Assembly (NCBI GenBank): GCA_029719485.1
Contig: CP120722.1
Span: 2,480,001 to 2,544,000 of the forward strand
Reading direction: 5' to 3'
DNA length: 64,000 nt
DNA from: Kiritimatiellota bacterium B12222
GTDB lineage: Bacteria > Verrucomicrobiota > Kiritimatiellia > SS1-B-03-39 > UBA6053
The notes under the pieces were generated by a model. That model was not told the origin of the DNA and made no database searches. It saw only the letters and a list, made by a program, of their open reading frames with translations. The position numbers and the translations under genes were made by a program. Of this stretch, positions 8,812 through 17,853 are shown piece by piece. Position 1 is the stretch's first letter. Each line of letters starts with the position of its first letter.

Positions 8812-10035
8812 ATGTTTGCGATGATCAATAATGCGTTTTCGATTGCCCTAAAAGAAATTCGACGCAACCTTACTCGGGCCTTTCTTACTGTACTTGGAAT
8901 TATCATTGGCGTATCTTCAGTGGTCACGATGGTGACCTTGGGAGAGGGGACGACTGAAGCGGTGAAATCACAAATTTCGAGTTTAGGTAGTAATCTTCTC
9001 ATGGTGAGGCCTGGCGCGGGGTTTGGTCCTCGTTCCCGTTCGGCTGGAGTTCCCGATTTTACGGAGGCGGATGTTGATGCTTTGTTGCGGCAAGTACCTG
9101 GCATTGCCGCTGTGGCACCGGTAAGAAATACATCTACGAGCGCCATTTATCGAGAGAATGCCCGGATGGGTGGGGTGACAGGGACGAACCCTGGTTGGTT
9201 TGAAATCAATAATTGGACCTTGGAGAGTGGTCGGTTCTTTACCGATGATGACCTTAAGAAGGGTGCGGCCGTTTGTGTGATTGGTCAGACCGTGGTGGAT
9301 GATCTATTTGCGGATGAAGATCCCATTGGGAAGAAAATCAGAGTGGGCAAAGCCTCGGTGGAAGTTATAGGTACTTTGAAAGAAAAGGGTCAGGTGGGGA
9401 TGGGGGACCAGGATGATACCTTGGTCGTGCCTTTGAGTACCTTGCGCCGTCGCTTATTAGGGCAAACGTCTGCACACGATATTGGAATGATCTCCATTTC
9501 TGCTGAAGATGGGGTGGATAGTGATTGGATGATTGAAAATATCGAAACTGTACTGCGTGAACGCCGAAACCTTCAGGATAATCAAGAAAACGATTTTTCG
9601 GTGATGGATACACGTCAAATTGCCGAAACCTTAAGTTCCTCTACTCAAGTGATGACCACATTGTTGGCTACGGTGTCTGGGGTTTCTTTGTTGGTGGGGG
9701 GGATCGGTATTATGAATATCATGTTGGTGTCGGTTACAGAACGCACCCGCGAGATTGGAATTCGACTGGCGATTGGGGCAACTGCGAAAGAGGTTCTTCT
9801 CCAATTTTTAGTGGAGGCGATCACCTTATCGAGTGTGGGTGGCGCCATGGGGATCGTATTGGCCTTAGGGTTTTGCACCTTGTTGGCCCCGATGATTCAG
9901 GTGAACTTTATCTTTAATACCCAAATCAATATCATCGCTTTCATCTTTTCGGCGGTGGTCGGGGTCGTTTTTGGCTTTGCCCCAGCACGTAGAGCGGCTA
10001 GTCTGGATCCTATTGATGCTCTCCGTCACGAATAA
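8812..10035 (+). CDS. ABC transporter permease, MacB type (MacB_PCD + FtsX)
   Basis: Inner-membrane permease partner of the preceding ATPase; 407 residues. A first membrane helix (TVLGIIIGVSSVVTMVTLGEG) leads into the large periplasmic MacB_PCD domain. Three C-terminal FtsX-type helices follow, with the conserved VGGIGIMNIMLVSVTERTREIGIR split around the second helix. An open frame extends to 8716, but ATG 8812 with AAAGGAAA at 8797-8803 is the supported start. It is transcribed with the regulatory pair that follows 61 bases later. Confidence 0.92.
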   Translation: MFAMINNAFSIALKEIRRNLTRAFLTVLGIIIGVSSVVTMVTLGEGTTEAVKSQISSLGSNLLMVRPGAGFGPRSRSAGVPDFTEADVDALLRQVPGIAAVAPVRNTSTSAIYRENARMGGVTGTNPGWFEINNWTLESGRFFTDDDLKKGAAVCVIGQTVVDDLFADEDPIGKKIRVGKASVEVIGTLKEKGQVGMGDQDDTLVVPLSTLRRRLLGQTSAHDIGMISISAEDGVDSDWMIENIETVLRERRNLQDNQENDFSVMDTRQIAETLSSSTQVMTTLLATVSGVSLLVGGIGIMNIMLVSVTERTREIGIRLAIGATAKEVLLQFLVEAITLSSVGGAMGIVLALGFCTLLAPMIQVNFIFNTQINIIAFIFSAVVGVVFGFAPARRAASLDPIDALRHE

Positions 10036-10096
10036 GGCCTGTACTGATGAATACGAAACTTATAAAAAAATCATCCTTTTACACTCAGGTGAGTTT

Positions 10097-10747
10097 ATGA
10101 GAATTTTGGTGGTAGAAGATGACGAGTTGTTGCGGCATTCCCTGGTGGCGACCTTTCGTGATGAAGGATATGCTGTGGATGATGCCGAGGATGGTGAAGT
10201 CGGAGTATATAAATTGTCTGAAGGCATTTATGATGCGGCGGTATTGGATGTGATGATGCCCAAATTAGATGGATGGCAGGTGTTGGAAAAGGTGCGCCCT
10301 GAAGTGGACACTCCTGTACTGATGCTGACCGCCAAAGATGCAGTTCCTGATCGCATTAAGGGACTCAATTTGGGGGCGGATGACTACCTGGTAAAACCTT
10401 TTGATGCTGATGAATTGATTGCGAGGGTTCGCGCTTTGATTCGGCGTTCCCGGGGGCAAAGCCAGTCCGTTCTCAGTTTTGGTGATGTCGTACTTAATCT
10501 CGCAATGCGAAAGGTTGAGAAGCAGAAACAAGAAGTGGAACTAACCCCTCGTGAATATAGTCTATTGGAATACCTGGCCCTGCATCGTGGGGAAGTGGTG
10601 AGTCGCCGGTTGCTCTACGAACGCTTATTCGATGAGGACGATGATTCCATGTCCAATTTGTTGGATGTACACGTATCCAACTTACGTAAAAAACTTGGAA
10701 AGGACCTGATTCAAACCCGACGTGGTCACGGATACTTTGTTGAATGA
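10097..10747 (+). CDS. Response regulator, OmpR/PhoB family
   Basis: Two-component transcription factor; 216 residues. The receiver domain contains the acidic pair ED at residues 7-8, phospho-acceptor Asp51 in VLDVMMPK and a conserved Lys in LTAKDA. It is followed by a winged-helix Trans_reg_C domain ending in LLDVHVSNLRKKLG and RGHGYFV. The longer open frame from 9971 is not used: AGGTGAG at 10087-10093 sets ATG 10097. The stop overlaps the kinase start (ATGA). The position behind the pump genes suggests that the pair regulates the pump in response to an envelope signal. Confidence 0.93.
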   Translation: MRILVVEDDELLRHSLVATFRDEGYAVDDAEDGEVGVYKLSEGIYDAAVLDVMMPKLDGWQVLEKVRPEVDTPVLMLTAKDAVPDRIKGLNLGADDYLVKPFDADELIARVRALIRRSRGQSQSVLSFGDVVLNLAMRKVEKQKQEVELTPREYSLLEYLALHRGEVVSRRLLYERLFDEDDDSMSNLLDVHVSNLRKKLGKDLIQTRRGHGYFVE

Positions 10748-12180
10748 AACTCCCTACAAATTCTATACGCTGGCGCTTACAAATTTGGTATGCCTCCCTG
10801 TTACTTATTGCGTTGGCAGGCTTGAGTTTGGCCGTGCTACGACTTTCACGCATCCACCGTATACGTTTGATCGATCAACAAATCGTTGATCGCCAACGTA
10901 GCTTTTTTGATGTCGTTTTCCGTCAAGACCCCCAAGCTCAAAAAAGACCTATGGCCGAGGGGGAGGAGCCACCGCCCGATCCCAAAAAACTTTTGGCACA
11001 ACTTCAGGAGGAAAGCCTAAATCCTTCTTCTTCCCTGTTACAAGAGTTTTCCGATACGGACCCTGGGTATTATTATTTTGCGCTCGCGGATCGTGATGGA
11101 GCTGTTCTCTTTGCATCTGAAAATACACCTGAAGGTTTTACCTTCCCCCATAGGCTCAAAAGAGATGATTTTGAGCGCAATCAATTTAGAGGTCCTTTTC
11201 GGGAACATTTGCGTCGAGCCCCTGGAGGGATTCGTGTTTGCTTCGGTAAAGAATCATCTCACTCTTTAAAAGAGATGGACCAATTTGCGGTGTCCATTGT
11301 CCTGTTTGCCTCTGGGTTTTGGTTGGTTGGTTTAGCCGGTGGGTGGTGGATCGTGGGGCGTGCGTTACGTCCTGTGAAAGAAATTTCGGAGACTGCAGTG
11401 GAAATTGCTGAAGGGAATTTCGACAAACGAATTGATTTGGCTGGTGATCAAAATGAACTCCATCAATTAGGTCAGGTTTTGAATCATACCTTTGATGAAT
11501 TAGAGGCTTCTATGGAGCGTCAACGTCAATTTACAGGTAATGCGTCGCATGAATTACGAACACCGTTAACGGTTATTCTGTCCGAAACCCAGCGCATGCT
11601 TAAACGGAAACGTGCTCCAGAGGAGTACCGAGCGTCACTCGAAGTTTGTCAGAAAGCAGGGTTGCGAATGAAGGCATTGGTGGAAGGGTTACTGTTGTTG
11701 GCACGTCAGGAAATTTCGTCTGTTGTTGAAGTCAAAGAACGCTGCGATTTGAAGTGCATTGTGGAAGAGTCTATGGGGACGCTTAGGCATGTGGCGAGTG
11801 AACACGATATTGTGCTGATGGGGGAATTGGTCACGGCCGAAATTTCAGGGGATGCGTCAGCTTTACGCATTTTGATCGATAACCTTATCGAGAATGCCAT
11901 TAGTCACCACAGTGGCCAAGGAAGGGTCGTGGTACGTCTATGTAATTTGGAAGACCTCATTGAACTCGAAGTAGAAGATGATGGGCCTGGGATCGCGGCA
12001 GAATATCACGATAAAATCTTCGAACGTTTTTATCAGATAGATAAATCGCGTTCTTCTGGGCATTCAGGGCTCGGTTTAGCGTTGGTGAACAAGATTGCAG
12101 AAAACCATGATGGCGAATGTGCTGTATTCAGTGATCTGGGGAAAGGCAGTCGGTTTATTGTGCAGTTTCAGAAATCTTAA
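10744..12180 (+). CDS. Sensor histidine kinase of the efflux operon
   Basis: Membrane sensor kinase of 478 residues, partner of the OmpR-type regulator. Two membrane helices (about residues 15-37 and 183-205) enclose a periplasmic sensor region of about 145 residues. A HAMP domain (RALRPVKEISETAVEIAEG) comes next. The dimerisation/phosphoacceptor helix has His269 in NASHELRTPL, and the ATPase domain has N-box LIENAISHH, G1 DDGPGIA and G2 GLGLALV. All catalytic motifs are intact. The signal sensed is not evident from the sequence. Confidence 0.93.
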   Translation: MKLPTNSIRWRLQIWYASLLLIALAGLSLAVLRLSRIHRIRLIDQQIVDRQRSFFDVVFRQDPQAQKRPMAEGEEPPPDPKKLLAQLQEESLNPSSSLLQEFSDTDPGYYYFALADRDGAVLFASENTPEGFTFPHRLKRDDFERNQFRGPFREHLRRAPGGIRVCFGKESSHSLKEMDQFAVSIVLFASGFWLVGLAGGWWIVGRALRPVKEISETAVEIAEGNFDKRIDLAGDQNELHQLGQVLNHTFDELEASMERQRQFTGNASHELRTPLTVILSETQRMLKRKRAPEEYRASLEVCQKAGLRMKALVEGLLLLARQEISSVVEVKERCDLKCIVEESMGTLRHVASEHDIVLMGELVTAEISGDASALRILIDNLIENAISHHSGQGRVVVRLCNLEDLIELEVEDDGPGIAAEYHDKIFERFYQIDKSRSSGHSGLGLALVNKIAENHDGECAVFSDLGKGSRFIVQFQKS

Positions 12181-12208
12181 CCCCATGAATTTTTGGGGAA
12201 CGTTTTAT
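12181..12208 (+). terminator. Weak possible terminator of the efflux operon
   Basis: CCCCA (12181-12185) and TGGGG (12194-12198) form a five-pair hairpin immediately after the kinase stop codon, followed by AACGTTTTATAG. The stem is short and the T-run is poor, so support is weak. It lies where an operon end is expected, before two convergent genes. Confidence 0.3.
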
Positions 12209-12281
12209 AGGGGTACGCGATTTGATGCAGAAAGGAGTTCGTACGTCCCGAGCACAATGGAGAAGGGGTCAGAAGGAAGCA

Positions 12282-12926
12282 CTAACGATTCTGTTTCATC
12301 TTGGTGATGAGCCAGGAAGGGACCGTGAGATGCCAGTGAATGGCGGCAGCACGTATTCCGAAAATCAACGCTCCGCAAGAGATCGCACTGACGAGACGGT
12401 GATCAGGCAGTAGGTAGATCAAGCCGACGTAAAGGGTGCACCCCAGCAACACAGGGGTCGCATAGAGTTCCGTGGTGGTGAGGAGTGTGGGACGTCCCGC
12501 AAGCACATCACGAAGCAGTCCACCACCGATGGCGGTGACGATGCCGAGAATGATGGGGGCCAAGGGTAAGCCATATCCCAAGTTCCACACTTTGTTGATG
12601 GTGGCAATTGAAAACATGGCCACTCCGAATCCATCGACATAGAGGAGCAGACTGTGGATTTCTTTGCGGGTGAGCAGGGGTTCGGCCCAAAAGGCAATCA
12701 GACTGGCGATCATGGCCACCCAAATATAAGTGATGTCAGATAACCAGAAGACAGGTTCATCCAGTATTAAATCGCGCAAGGTTCCACCACCCACAGCGGT
12801 AATGATCCCTAAAACGACTGCGCTAAACAGATCGATTTGTCGTGTGGCCAGGGCCAAAACCGCGGTGACCGCAAAAGCGGTGATACCGGCCATACCGATC
12901 CAATAGCTGAATTGGGTGAGATCCAT
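12282..12926 (-). CDS. TRIC-type cation channel family protein (UPF0126)
   Basis: Membrane protein of the bacterial TRIC family, whose members form trimeric potassium/cation channels; 214 residues and about seven hydrophobic helices. The duplicated UPF0126 signature is clear: GGGTLRDLILD in the first half and GGGLLRDVLAG in the second. The frame is open to 13049, but that overlaps the upstream gene. ATG 12926, eight bases after the stop of the upstream gene, gives the normal family length. No good ribosome site is seen, so translation is probably coupled. It forms a minus-strand operon with gadB and the six-helix protein. Confidence 0.85.
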   Translation of the reverse strand: MDLTQFSYWIGMAGITAFAVTAVLALATRQIDLFSAVVLGIITAVGGGTLRDLILDEPVFWLSDITYIWVAMIASLIAFWAEPLLTRKEIHSLLLYVDGFGVAMFSIATINKVWNLGYGLPLAPIILGIVTAIGGGLLRDVLAGRPTLLTTTELYATPVLLGCTLYVGLIYLLPDHRLVSAISCGALIFGIRAAAIHWHLTVPSWLITKMKQNR

Positions 12927-12933
12927 GAGGGTG

Positions 12934-13839
12934 TTAGGTAGAGGTTGAAGCGTTTTGAGCCATTTCTGGAAGTAAGCAACGGGCCGCCACAAGGAAACAA
13001 ATCGCGCCAATAAATGTCCAAAGATTTGCGGCGTAAGGCCCCAGTACATCGCTCGCTTGGGGTAAGATTACTGCAAATACTGCCGAAATACCGAAGCTGA
13101 TCGACCCCAGTAAATTGATCATCACAATCCACCAACTTATGCCTTGAATTTTCCAAATCGCGATGCCGTGACAACACTCCAATACCGCCAGCCAACTGGA
13201 GACCAAGAAACAAATACTCCCGATGACATCGGGTACCCAAATCAGGACGTCCTGTTGAAACCAGTTGAGTCCAGGCCACAAGGCATCTAGTGTATTCATA
13301 TTAAATAACAAGGTGCCGATAAACTGTATAAAACCTGAGAGCCATCCGATATGTGTGGGTTTCCATCCCATCCAACAAAATGCTTCGTTGGGTATTTCTC
13401 CACGTGCTTGGGCGGCGCGTCTATCGGCGTTTGCAGCTTCGAGCAATTGACAATAGGCCGCAGAGGTAAAGAACAGGGATCCTGTGAAAAAGATCGAATT
13501 CACGACCGTGGGCTGTTGAAGAATAGCGTCAAAGGCTTGAGGGAGAACGCCGATGATACTTCCTAATGCAAAACAGGAGGATCCGATCATAAACAAGATG
13601 GAAATCCACCAGCCTAACTCGGAGGGTGCCCATCTATTGACTGTGAGACCGCGCCGAATCCCACCGCATTTGCGGTGGGTTCGTGCAATCCAGGTGTGCA
13701 AGGACCCATCAGGTAAACGATGCACGATTCGGGTGATGAATGGTCCCGCACCCTCGGCTTGTATCAGTTCCCAGTTTTTACTGGCGGGCAAATGCCGACT
13801 GGCGTGTTGGGTGGCGGTGGCGAGTTCCTTCTTGCCCAT
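12934..13839 (-). CDS. Six-helix membrane protein with threefold internal repeat (YrhK-like units)
   Basis: A 301-residue protein that I recognise only loosely. Residues 1-75 are soluble and contain PDGSLHTWIARTHRKC. Then come six hydrophobic helices that pair into three similar units of about 50 residues. Each opens with a pattern like IGSSCFALGS, IGTLLFNMNT or LGSISFGISA, runs through a Leu/Pro-rich turn (LPQAFD, WPGLNW, LPQASD), and closes with a helix of the form FFTGSLFFTSAAYCQLLE, VIGSICFLVSSWLAVLE or FIGAICFLVAARCLLPE. Such two-helix units resemble the YrhK-like domain. It is encoded 33 bases after gadB and eight bases before the TRIC gene, which suggests a role in glutamate/GABA or pH-related transport. 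That role is inference. Confidence 0.6.
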   Translation of the reverse strand: MGKKELATATQHASRHLPASKNWELIQAEGAGPFITRIVHRLPDGSLHTWIARTHRKCGGIRRGLTVNRWAPSELGWWISILFMIGSSCFALGSIIGVLPQAFDAILQQPTVVNSIFFTGSLFFTSAAYCQLLEAANADRRAAQARGEIPNEAFCWMGWKPTHIGWLSGFIQFIGTLLFNMNTLDALWPGLNWFQQDVLIWVPDVIGSICFLVSSWLAVLECCHGIAIWKIQGISWWIVMINLLGSISFGISAVFAVILPQASDVLGPYAANLWTFIGAICFLVAARCLLPEMAQNASTST

Positions 13840-13871
13840 CTTCAGTATCCTTGTGTCAGTATCAGGAGGCT

Positions 13872-15266
13872 TTAGTGGTGGAAGCCACTGCCATCTTCAT
13901 GGGTGAGGGGATCTTGAGCAGGATGTTTATCCAAATGGGCCAATGCAGATTTAATGTCATTGACCAGCAACGATCCTAAATCCCGGCTGACGCCATGTCG
14001 CACCAAGATCCGTTGGATCGAAAGATCCTGTTTGTTGGCTGGAAGTGCGTAGGCCGGTACTTGCCATCCCCGGGCCCGTAAGCGATCGGCCAAATCATAG
14101 AGGCTAAATCCAGGATCGGTATCCTCTTTGAGTTTCCAGCACAAGCAGGGGATACCCCGGTCCATTTCTCCACCATAAATGATTTCGAAGGGGCCTAATT
14201 TCTCAATTTCTGAGGCGATATATTGTGCGGTTTCGTAACAGGCCGTGTGAATTTTTCTGTAACCTTCCACACCTAAGCGTAGGAAATTGTAGTATTGGCA
14301 GACGACCTGTCCACCGGGACGAGAAAAGTTCAACGCGATATCGCGCATATTCCCACCTAAATAATTTACCCAAAAGATCAGTTGCTCTGGTAAATCTTGC
14401 TCTTCGCGCCAGATCACCCAGCCCACGCCCAGGGGGGAAAGTCCAAATTTATGTCCGGAAGCATTAATAGATTTGACCCGAGGGAGGCGGAAATCCCACT
14501 CCAATTCCGGGGCACAGAACGGAGCTAAAAACCCACCACTGGCACCATCAACATGAATGGGAATATCGATGCCGGTGTCAGCTTGGAATTGATCAAGCGC
14601 TTCTGATACAGCTTTCACAGGTTCGTATTCACCTGTAAAGGTGACGCCCAAGGTGGGGACTACCCCAATGGTGTTTTCATCGCAGCGTGCCAGCACTTCT
14701 TCGGGGGTCATGAGTAGACGTCCGTTTTCCATAGGAATTTCGCGATGTTCTATATCCCAATATCGGGTGAATTTATGCCAGCAAATCTGAACCGGACCCG
14801 TGATGAGATTGGGTTTATCGATAGGTTTGCCTGCAGCTTTTTGACGAGCTTCCCATTGACGTTTAAGTGCCATGCCTCCGAGCATGGCCGCTTCACTTGA
14901 TCCGGTGGTGGAGGTGCCGACGGCATGTTCGGCGGGAGAGTGCCAGAGATCGGCTAACATGTTCACGCAGCGGGCTTCGATCTCCGCGGTTTGTGGGTAT
15001 TCATCTTTATCGACCATGTTTTTGTCGATACATTCATCCATCAATTTATTGACTTCAGGTTCGGTCCACGTTTGGCAAAAGGTTGCTAAATTTTGACGTG
15101 AATTTCCATCGAGCATCAATTCGTCATGAACAAGCGCATAGGCATGGCGTGGGCTATGTTCATCCGTAGGGAATTTAGTCTTGGGCATGGAATGTGCCAG
15201 ATCATTAGATCCATAAAGCACTTCATCGGGGTTTTCATTGAGTAAACTTTTGTCTAGCGGGGCCAT
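13872..15266 (-). CDS. gadB: Glutamate decarboxylase
   Basis: PLP enzyme converting glutamate to GABA and CO2 while consuming a proton; 464 residues, the same size as E. coli GadB (466). The cofactor site [13 protein letters not shown] and the PLP lysine Lys273 in [18 protein letters not shown] are present. The protein ends in GFHH. E. coli GadB has a C-terminal His that closes the active site at neutral pH, so pH gating may be conserved. There is no GadC antiporter next to it; instead two membrane proteins follow in the same operon. It is likely used for acid tolerance or GABA metabolism. Confidence 0.95.
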   Translation of the reverse strand: MAPLDKSLLNENPDEVLYGSNDLAHSMPKTKFPTDEHSPRHAYALVHDELMLDGNSRQNLATFCQTWTEPEVNKLMDECIDKNMVDKDEYPQTAEIEARCVNMLADLWHSPAEHAVGTSTTGSSEAAMLGGMALKRQWEARQKAAGKPIDKPNLITGPVQICWHKFTRYWDIEHREIPMENGRLLMTPEEVLARCDENTIGVVPTLGVTFTGEYEPVKAVSEALDQFQADTGIDIPIHVDGASGGFLAPFCAPELEWDFRLPRVKSINASGHKFGLSPLGVGWVIWREEQDLPEQLIFWVNYLGGNMRDIALNFSRPGGQVVCQYYNFLRLGVEGYRKIHTACYETAQYIASEIEKLGPFEIIYGGEMDRGIPCLCWKLKEDTDPGFSLYDLADRLRARGWQVPAYALPANKQDLSIQRILVRHGVSRDLGSLLVNDIKSALAHLDKHPAQDPLTHEDGSGFHH

Positions 15267-15481
15267 ATTTTGTTCCTTGTGCGTTTCAGAGAGTAACAGT
15301 TGCTGATGGCCCGCAACCTATAAGATGAAATCGTCATTAGCAATGGAAAATTTACGAGCCATAGGTTTATGAATTGTTATGGCTTTCTCTTAAAATTTTT
15401 TTCTTAAAGGTGCAAAGAAGGGAGGGGGCATGGCGAGGGGGGCATAGGTGTCTTGAGGAGTCTCGAGGTGGATTTTACAAG

Positions 15482-15508
15482 TAAAAACCCGGTGCTGGGC
15501 AACCGGGT
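15482..15508 (-). terminator. Rho-independent terminator of the peroxiredoxin-like gene
   Basis: ACCCGG (15487-15492) pairs with CCGGGT (15503-15508) across a ten-base loop. On the minus strand the stem is followed by TTTTAC. It lies 33 bases past the stop of the gene at 15541-16290 and insulates gadB. Confidence 0.75.
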
Positions 15509-15540
15509 GTGTGAGGGGGCGCGGAGTAAGGGTAAAGGAG

Positions 15541-16290
15541 TTAGGGTTGGATCTCTTTCAAGGCGTTGAGAATCTCTTCAGGTTCAGCCCGGTTCCGATA
15601 ATCCGCATCGAGAAAAGCGTAGGTGATGGTACCATCAGGTTTAATCACGTAAGTGGCCGCAAGGGGAAGTTCGTTTGAATGGGTTCCGTTCGTGGTAGAT
15701 AACGAAAACTTATTTTCATAGATGGTGGCCAGATCAGGGGGAAGTTCGAACACAATACCATAGTCATGAGCCACTTTGTTGTTGAGGTCACTGAGGACCA
15801 CAAATTCCAATTCGGCTTTTTCAGCAGTGGACATGGAATTGTCTGGCAGTTCGGGTGTTAGGGCGATCAAGGTGGCTCCTTCTGCCTCAAAAGAAGGCAG
15901 TTCTTTTTGCAAGGCGTTTAAGGTTAAATTACAGTACGGACACCAGCCGCCACGATACCAGGTCAAAATGACAGGGCCATTTTTGAGCAACTTTTCAAGC
16001 TGAACGTCTTCACCTGTGGCATTTTTGAGGGTGAAATTTGGGGCTTGTTCTCCTACTTGTTTGGCGTGTTTGACCACGCCTTCTTTTTCAACAGACTCAA
16101 TGCCATGGGCATAGATTTTTTTGAGATCGTCCGGAGCTGTTTTGCTGAAATTTTGTTTACGGTTTTCTAATTGAGATTTTAAACTGGGTTCGTTCATAGG
16201 AGAAGTTTCCTGAGGGGAGGTGGTAGATTCCGCTCCAACCAAAGGGAGGAGGGCGCTGACCAAGGTGGTGAGAAAAAGACGGTATTTCAT
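15541..16290 (-). CDS. Secreted peroxiredoxin-like protein (AhpC/TSA family)
   Basis: A 249-residue thioredoxin-fold protein with a signal peptide (residues 1-20, MKYRLFLTTLVSALLPLVGA), so probably periplasmic. After a charged helical segment come the fold VGEQAPNFTLKNATGEDV and the redox centre GGWCPYC (Cys117, Cys120). This CxxC arrangement is that of peroxiredoxin-like proteins. Later motifs (LPLAATYVIKPDGTI) complete the fold. Predicted to reduce peroxides or disulfides in the envelope; the reductant is unknown. It is a single gene with its own terminator. Confidence 0.85.
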   Translation of the reverse strand: MKYRLFLTTLVSALLPLVGAESTTSPQETSPMNEPSLKSQLENRKQNFSKTAPDDLKKIYAHGIESVEKEGVVKHAKQVGEQAPNFTLKNATGEDVQLEKLLKNGPVILTWYRGGWCPYCNLTLNALQKELPSFEAEGATLIALTPELPDNSMSTAEKAELEFVVLSDLNNKVAHDYGIVFELPPDLATIYENKFSLSTTNGTHSNELPLAATYVIKPDGTITYAFLDADYRNRAEPEEILNALKEIQP

Positions 16291-16660
16291 GAGGTAGATT
16301 AAAATTTTGGTTCAGATATGCATTTTAGGTGTATGGATGGTCTTGGACAACCTCGATATTTTACATCAGCTTGTACGCAACCCACGTGCTTGAGTAGTCG
16401 TCTTCTTTCGGCTTTGGTTACAGCATTTTGTGCTTTAATTCTGGAGCCGGGGTTAAAGCCTGTGAAACGAGATGATCTGAGCCGTAGGATTCTTTTATGG
16501 GCTATTTTCCTGCAGGTTATCTGAAATGTTAAGCGGGTAATCGCTTGTCATTCATACCCAAAATGGTGTTCCATGATTTGGGCATCCATCGGGGATCATT
16601 GATAATCCTTGACTGCTGAGTACGCTTTGCGTTCCACTCTCTAAACGTTAGCCCCACTCT
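16291..16660. other. Intergenic region without a convincing gene
   Basis: About 370 bases between the divergent-side end of the peroxiredoxin-like gene and the 3' end of the CapA-like gene. A 68-codon plus-strand frame (16318-16524) has no ribosome site, no recognisable composition and no family resemblance, so it is not called. No strong hairpin, tRNA or repeat was seen. Confidence 0.4.
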
Positions 16661-17743
16661 TTATATCTCGTTTGTGAGATGACTGGAGGGGAAACTCTCT
16701 TTGAGGACATCTGTATGTGCTTCACAATCAAGGTAGTGTGCGAACATCGCATCAAATCCCGGTGTGTCTTCCGTATTTTCTTGTCTAAATATTTTTAAAT
16801 AATTTGGTTTTTCATTCCGACAAAATTCCTCCCAGCCCTGTTTCCATGTTCCGTCCTGTAATGAAAGAGTGTAGGTTTTGAAAAGTGAAAGGATGTGTTC
16901 CCTTTGCTCATCTTTTGCTAGGGTGACACCTGTTTTTGTGGTGATAAGGGGGGTAAACGCCATCTCGTTTGATATCGTATCATAAACCACTGCAAGTGCA
17001 TTTTTTCTTATGTCGATGGGATGATTATGCCTGGTAAAAAGAAAATTTCCCTGCCCGTATAAAATGTGTGAATGTTTATATTTTTCATAGCCCCCAATGC
17101 AATGACTGTGCTGGCATAAAATAACATCGGCACCTGCCGTGGCCATGGCATGGCATTGCTTATGTAGTCTGGGCGATGGATATGGTGAATATTCTTTACC
17201 TCCATGATAGATAACCACTACCTTTTCTGCATTTCTTTTCGCTTCTCGAATGTCATCAAGGGTATCGTAGGGGTCAAATGGACGTGAACCCATTCTGTCA
17301 GCCAGCGCATAAGAGTATTCGTGCTCACAAACCGCGAGTACCGCAACTTTTTCATTTCGGTTTTTCATTACAAAATTCTTGCGTGAATCTTCGTAATTCA
17401 TGCCAAATCCGGTGTGCTCTATTTGTGAATCATCTAAAGCTTTTATCGTGTCCTCTGCGCCTTTTTTTCCATAATCAAACACATGATTATTACTTAATCC
17501 TACCAGAGTAACACCTAGATTTTTTATAATTTTAGCCGTTTGATAGGGTGCTTTTAAGCAGGGTCCTATCTTCTTAATGGAATGGGGTGACTCCGTAATG
17601 GCGCATTCTAAGTTTAGAAAAATGTACTCCTTGTCTTTTGTGAGGCTTAAAACATCGCCAAACAATACATCCATGTTTTCTTTTAAAAAGAAATCCATAT
17701 TTTCATCTGTGGGGCATAGATCCCCAAAAAATAATATTTTCAC
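16661..17743 (-). CDS. CapA-family protein (PGA_cap, metallophosphatase fold)
   Basis: A 360-residue member of the poly-gamma-glutamate capsule CapA family. Visible motifs are the start FFGDLCP, FLNLECAITESP, LVGLSNNHVFDYGKKG, VIYHGGKEYSPYPSPR, ILCQHSHCIGGYE and ILYGQGNFLF. They supply the Asp/Asn/His set of a calcineurin-like metal site. No membrane anchor is visible, unlike classical CapA. There are no capBC genes beside it, so polyglutamate synthesis is not implied; it may act on a phosphorylated glycan or peptide. Its base composition is clearly more AT-rich than its neighbours (many AAA/AAT/TTT codons), which suggests acquisition by transfer. Confidence 0.8.
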   Translation of the reverse strand: MKILFFGDLCPTDENMDFFLKENMDVLFGDVLSLTKDKEYIFLNLECAITESPHSIKKIGPCLKAPYQTAKIIKNLGVTLVGLSNNHVFDYGKKGAEDTIKALDDSQIEHTGFGMNYEDSRKNFVMKNRNEKVAVLAVCEHEYSYALADRMGSRPFDPYDTLDDIREAKRNAEKVVVIYHGGKEYSPYPSPRLHKQCHAMATAGADVILCQHSHCIGGYEKYKHSHILYGQGNFLFTRHNHPIDIRKNALAVVYDTISNEMAFTPLITTKTGVTLAKDEQREHILSLFKTYTLSLQDGTWKQGWEEFCRNEKPNYLKIFRQENTEDTPGFDAMFAHYLDCEAHTDVLKESFPSSHLTNEI

Positions 17744-17853
17744 TCTTCTTCCTTTTGGTTTTGTGAGTGTTTATTTTGGAACAGCGTATCGGGTAAAACG
17801 CTTTTTCTATCGATAGCAAAACGGGTTTTAATCCTCATATATTGAGGGGCGAT

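Noticed and set aside
16318-16524. A 68-codon plus-strand frame in an intergenic region
   Set aside because: No ribosome site, no family resemblance and composition like non-coding DNA.
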